Assembly: GCA_021414045.1 (NCBI GenBank)
Contig: JAIOPF010000066.1
Coordinates: 1 to 8,682 of the forward strand
Direction of reading: 5' to 3'
Length of the DNA stretch: 8,682 nt
From: Deltaproteobacteria bacterium
GTDB taxonomy: Bacteria > UBA10199 > DSSB01
Below are positions 6,623 to 8,682 of the stretch, one piece after another; position 1 is the stretch's first letter; each line of letters starts with the position of its first letter. A program made the translations under genes and the position numbers. The notes below the pieces were generated by a model that was not told where the DNA came from, searched no databases, and saw only the letters and a list, made by a program, of their open reading frames with translations.

Positions 6623-8380
6623 TTAAGCCTTGGCCGGGACATGCTGAGGGAGGAAATCCTCGGTCATTCCAGGCACGCTGTATTCGTAGGGGCCGCGATA
6701 AACCACCGGTTCGTGCAGGAAATTGCCGTGCGGCGGAGGCGTGGGCGTGGCCCACTCCAAGGTGGTCGAATCCCAAGGGTTATCCGTGGCTTTCTTGCCG
6801 AACTTGAGGCTCAGGAAGAAATTCAAGACGAAGATCAACTGGGCGGCTCCGAGACACCAGGCGCACACCGAGATGATCACGTTCAGGTTCTGGATGGCCG
6901 CGCCGTGGGTATAGAAAGTCGGATCGTAGAGACGGCGGTTGAGGCCCGCGATCCCTTGGATCAACATCGGAAAGAAGATGCCGTTGATCGAGATGAAAGA
7001 CAGCCAGAAGTGGAGCTTTCCGAAGAAGCGGCTCATCATCCGGCCCGTGACCTTGGGATACCAGAAGTAAATCCCCGCGAAGAGCGCGAAGAGGGTCCCG
7101 GGCGCCACGACGTAATGGAAATGCCCGATGACGTAATAAGTATCGTGCAAGTAAATGTCGGAAGCGGTCAAGCCGAGCGGAAGGCCGGTGAGTCCGCCGA
7201 TCGCGAACATCGGCAGGAAGGCCAGCGCGAAGTGCATCGGCACGGTGAACCGAATCGAGGCCCCCCACAAGGTCAATATCAAGACGGTCAGGACGACCAC
7301 CGAGGGGATGGAGATGATCATCGTCGTGACCTGGAAGAAATTGCTCATCGTGACACCCATGCCCGTCATGAACATGTGATGCGCCCAGACGATGAAGGAC
7401 ATGAAGCCCAAAAACAGAATCCCGTAAATGATCGTCTTGTACCCATAAAGCGGCTTGCGGGTGTTGTTGACGATAATCTCGGTGACGATGCCGACGGCGG
7501 GCAGGATCAAGACGTAGACCTCGGGGTGAGCCAAGAACCAGAAGAGATGTTGCCACAGGATGGGGTTACCGCCTCCGGCGTTGGTCATCGCGGCGCCGCT
7601 GACCACCAAGCCGGTGGGAAGGAAGAAACTCGTCCCAGCGACACGGTCCATCAATTGAAGGATGCCCGCGGCTTCGAGCGGCGGAAAGGCCAAGAGAAGG
7701 AGGAAGCTGGTCACGAACTGGGCCCACACCAGGAAGGGCATGCGGAAAAACGAGAGGCCTTTGGCCCGCAATTGGACGATGGTGACGATGATATTCACCG
7801 AGCCGAGCAGAGAAGACGTGATCAAGAAGACCATGCCAACCAACCACCAGGTCTGACCCGCGGTGGCGATGACGGAGAGCGGCGGATAGCTGGTCCACCC
7901 CGAGTTGGCCGCGCCGCCGGGGACGAAGAAACTCGCGAACATGATGACGCCGCCGACGAAATATACCCAGTAGCTGGCCGCGTTGAGCTTCGGAAAGGCC
8001 ATATCCGGCGCGCCGACCTGCAAGGGCACGAGATAGTTTCCAAAACCGCCGACCGCGAGGGGCACGACGCCCAAGAAGACCATGATGGTGCCGTGCATGG
8101 CGCCGAGCGAATTATAGAATTCGGGGAGCATCACGCCGCCAGGCATTCCCTCGCCGAGCAAATTGCCGATGAGCGGCAAAGGCTCACCGGGAAAGGCCAG
8201 CTGCCAACGCATAAGCATCATCAGGCAGAATCCGAAGAAGAGGAAGCACAAGGCGGTGACGGTATATTGAACGCCGATCCATTTGTGGTCGACGGAGAAA
8301 ATGTATTTTCCGATGAAACCAGGCTCGTGGTGTTCGGCGTGGGCGGCTTCATGGTGTTCAGTAAGAATCGGCTGATGCAT
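6623..8380 (-). CDS. coxA: Cytochrome c oxidase subunit I (aa3-type catalytic subunit)
   Basis: A 585-residue catalytic subunit of a heme-copper oxidase; it reduces oxygen to water and pumps protons across the inner membrane. Ligands are complete: His96 and His422 (low-spin heme), His420 (high-spin heme), CuB ligands His285, His334 and His335, and Tyr289 in HPEVY for the His-Tyr cross-link. The D-channel Asp126 (GAPDMAFP) and Glu287 are present, which places it in the A1-type group. The K-channel lysine is absent: the usual P-T-G-x-K reads P-S-V-V-V (359-363). GWTSYPPLS (161-169), the HDTYY motif (412-416) and the [18 protein letters not shown] tail (533-550) are as expected. ATG 8380 was chosen because GAGG lies ten bases upstream, inside the last codons of coxB, and the protein then starts just before the first conserved segment. 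The N-terminus has six His within the first 18 residues. Only five bases separate it from the coxB stop, so translation is probably coupled. Confidence 0.97.
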   Translation of the reverse strand: MHQPILTEHHEAAHAEHHEPGFIGKYIFSVDHKWIGVQYTVTALCFLFFGFCLMMLMRWQLAFPGEPLPLIGNLLGEGMPGGVMLPEFYNSLGAMHGTIMVFLGVVPLAVGGFGNYLVPLQVGAPDMAFPKLNAASYWVYFVGGVIMFASFFVPGGAANSGWTSYPPLSVIATAGQTWWLVGMVFLITSSLLGSVNIIVTIVQLRAKGLSFFRMPFLVWAQFVTSFLLLLAFPPLEAAGILQLMDRVAGTSFFLPTGLVVSGAAMTNAGGGNPILWQHLFWFLAHPEVYVLILPAVGIVTEIIVNNTRKPLYGYKTIIYGILFLGFMSFIVWAHHMFMTGMGVTMSNFFQVTTMIISIPSVVVLTVLILTLWGASIRFTVPMHFALAFLPMFAIGGLTGLPLGLTASDIYLHDTYYVIGHFHYVVAPGTLFALFAGIYFWYPKVTGRMMSRFFGKLHFWLSFISINGIFFPMLIQGIAGLNRRLYDPTFYTHGAAIQNLNVIISVCAWCLGAAQLIFVLNFFLSLKFGKKATDNPWDSTTLEWATPTPPPHGNFLHEPVVYRGPYEYSVPGMTEDFLPQHVPAKA

Positions 8381-8385
8381 AAATC

Positions 8386-8682
8386 TTAACCCTCGTGTTT
8401 CTTGTCGGTAGCGGAGTCCGCGGCCTTCGGTGCTGGCTTGGGTTCTTTGGGTTTGAATTGTTTCGGCTGCTCGTCGAACCACTTTTGGAACGCTTCGGGA
8501 CTGTCGACGGTGATAACACCCTTCATCAGGCTGTGTCCGACGCCGCAAAGTTGGGAACAAACGATATCGAAGGTCCCTGTCTGTATCGCCTTGAACCAAA
8601 TCGGGACTTCCATCCCGGGATCGGCGTCCTGCTTCACGCGCAAGACGGGAACGCCATAGCTGTGAATGACATCCATCGAAGT
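8386..8682 (-). CDS. coxB: Cytochrome c oxidase subunit II, C-terminal part (cut by window edge)
   Basis: The last 98 residues of the CuA-bearing subunit, which accepts electrons from cytochrome c on the periplasmic side. The frame is open to the right edge and begins in the conserved segment TSMDVIHSYGVP, with the first CuA histidine (His7 of this piece). The remaining ligands sit in CSQLCGVGHSLM: Cys42, Cys46, His50 and Met53. The position that is Glu in the mitochondrial enzyme (CSEIC) is Gln44 here; only its backbone binds copper, but the side chain contributes to the Mg/Mn site. After about residue 70 the chain is a Lys/Pro/Ala-rich tail ending KKHEG. There is no fused cytochrome c domain (no CxxCH), so this is not a caa3 subunit II. 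An internal ATG at 8676 is not the start. The membrane hairpin and the operon promoter lie beyond the window. Confidence 0.95.
   Translation of the reverse strand, partial: TSMDVIHSYGVPVLRVKQDADPGMEVPIWFKAIQTGTFDIVCSQLCGVGHSLMKGVITVDSPEAFQKWFDEQPKQFKPKEPKPAPKAADSATDKKHEG

Noticed and set aside
6641..8389. Long plus-strand open frame of 582 codons opposite coxA
   Set aside because: It mirrors coxA codon structure, is rich in Arg, Asp, Gln and Gly without any domain, and lies antisense to a fully conserved gene. It is a shadow of GC-rich coding sequence.
8381..8599. Upstream extension of coxA to an ATG at 8599
   Set aside because: It would overlap the conserved CuA region of coxB out of frame; ATG 8380 with GAGG upstream fits the family N-terminus.

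Overview
This window reads as a bacterial, Gram-negative-type, aerobic gene neighbourhood of high GC content. It holds five complete or broken genes of clear family, one small membrane protein, and two genes cut by the window edges. All genes are on the minus strand except one patatin-like gene. There are no tRNA, rRNA, CRISPR or intact insertion sequences.

Layout from left to right. (1) 1-867, minus: the N-terminal part of an exported M28-type zinc aminopeptidase, cut by the left edge. (2) 868-1023: a short gap with one strong hairpin. (3) 1024-3598, minus: the disaggregase ClpB, broken into two reading frames at about 1497-1503 with about 29 bases of the expected sequence missing. Its 5' flank carries a good match to a sigma-32 heat-shock promoter. 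(4) 3692-5075, plus: a cytoplasmic patatin-like phospholipase, divergent from clpB, with a frameshift near 4901. (5) 5078-8682, minus: a cytochrome c oxidase operon in the order coxB (subunit II, partial), coxA (I), coxC (III), coxD/ctaF (IV), then a small CxxC membrane protein. The last gene meets the patatin gene tail to tail with two bases between the stops.

The oxidase genes are closely spaced, have good ribosome binding sites and clearly form one unit. Subunit II ends in a Lys/Pro-rich tail without a fused cytochrome c, which suggests an aa3-type enzyme fed by a separate cytochrome. All metal ligands of subunits I and II in view are present, but the K-channel lysine of subunit I is replaced by valine.

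Two points deserve most attention. First, the 3' end of coxC exists twice. A perfect 20-bp direct repeat flanks a 105-bp hairpin-rich insert, and both copies encode the same last eleven residues and a stop, with every difference after the repeat synonymous. This looks like an insertion that regenerates the C-terminus of its target gene, or a relic of a second coxC. Second, the clpB break coincides with a visible change in codon preference and in the apparent lineage of the genes: a Planctomycete-like left side and a deltaproteobacteria-like right side. The break may therefore be a contig chimera rather than a natural mutation. Lineage assignments come from my recognition of protein style, not from a search.
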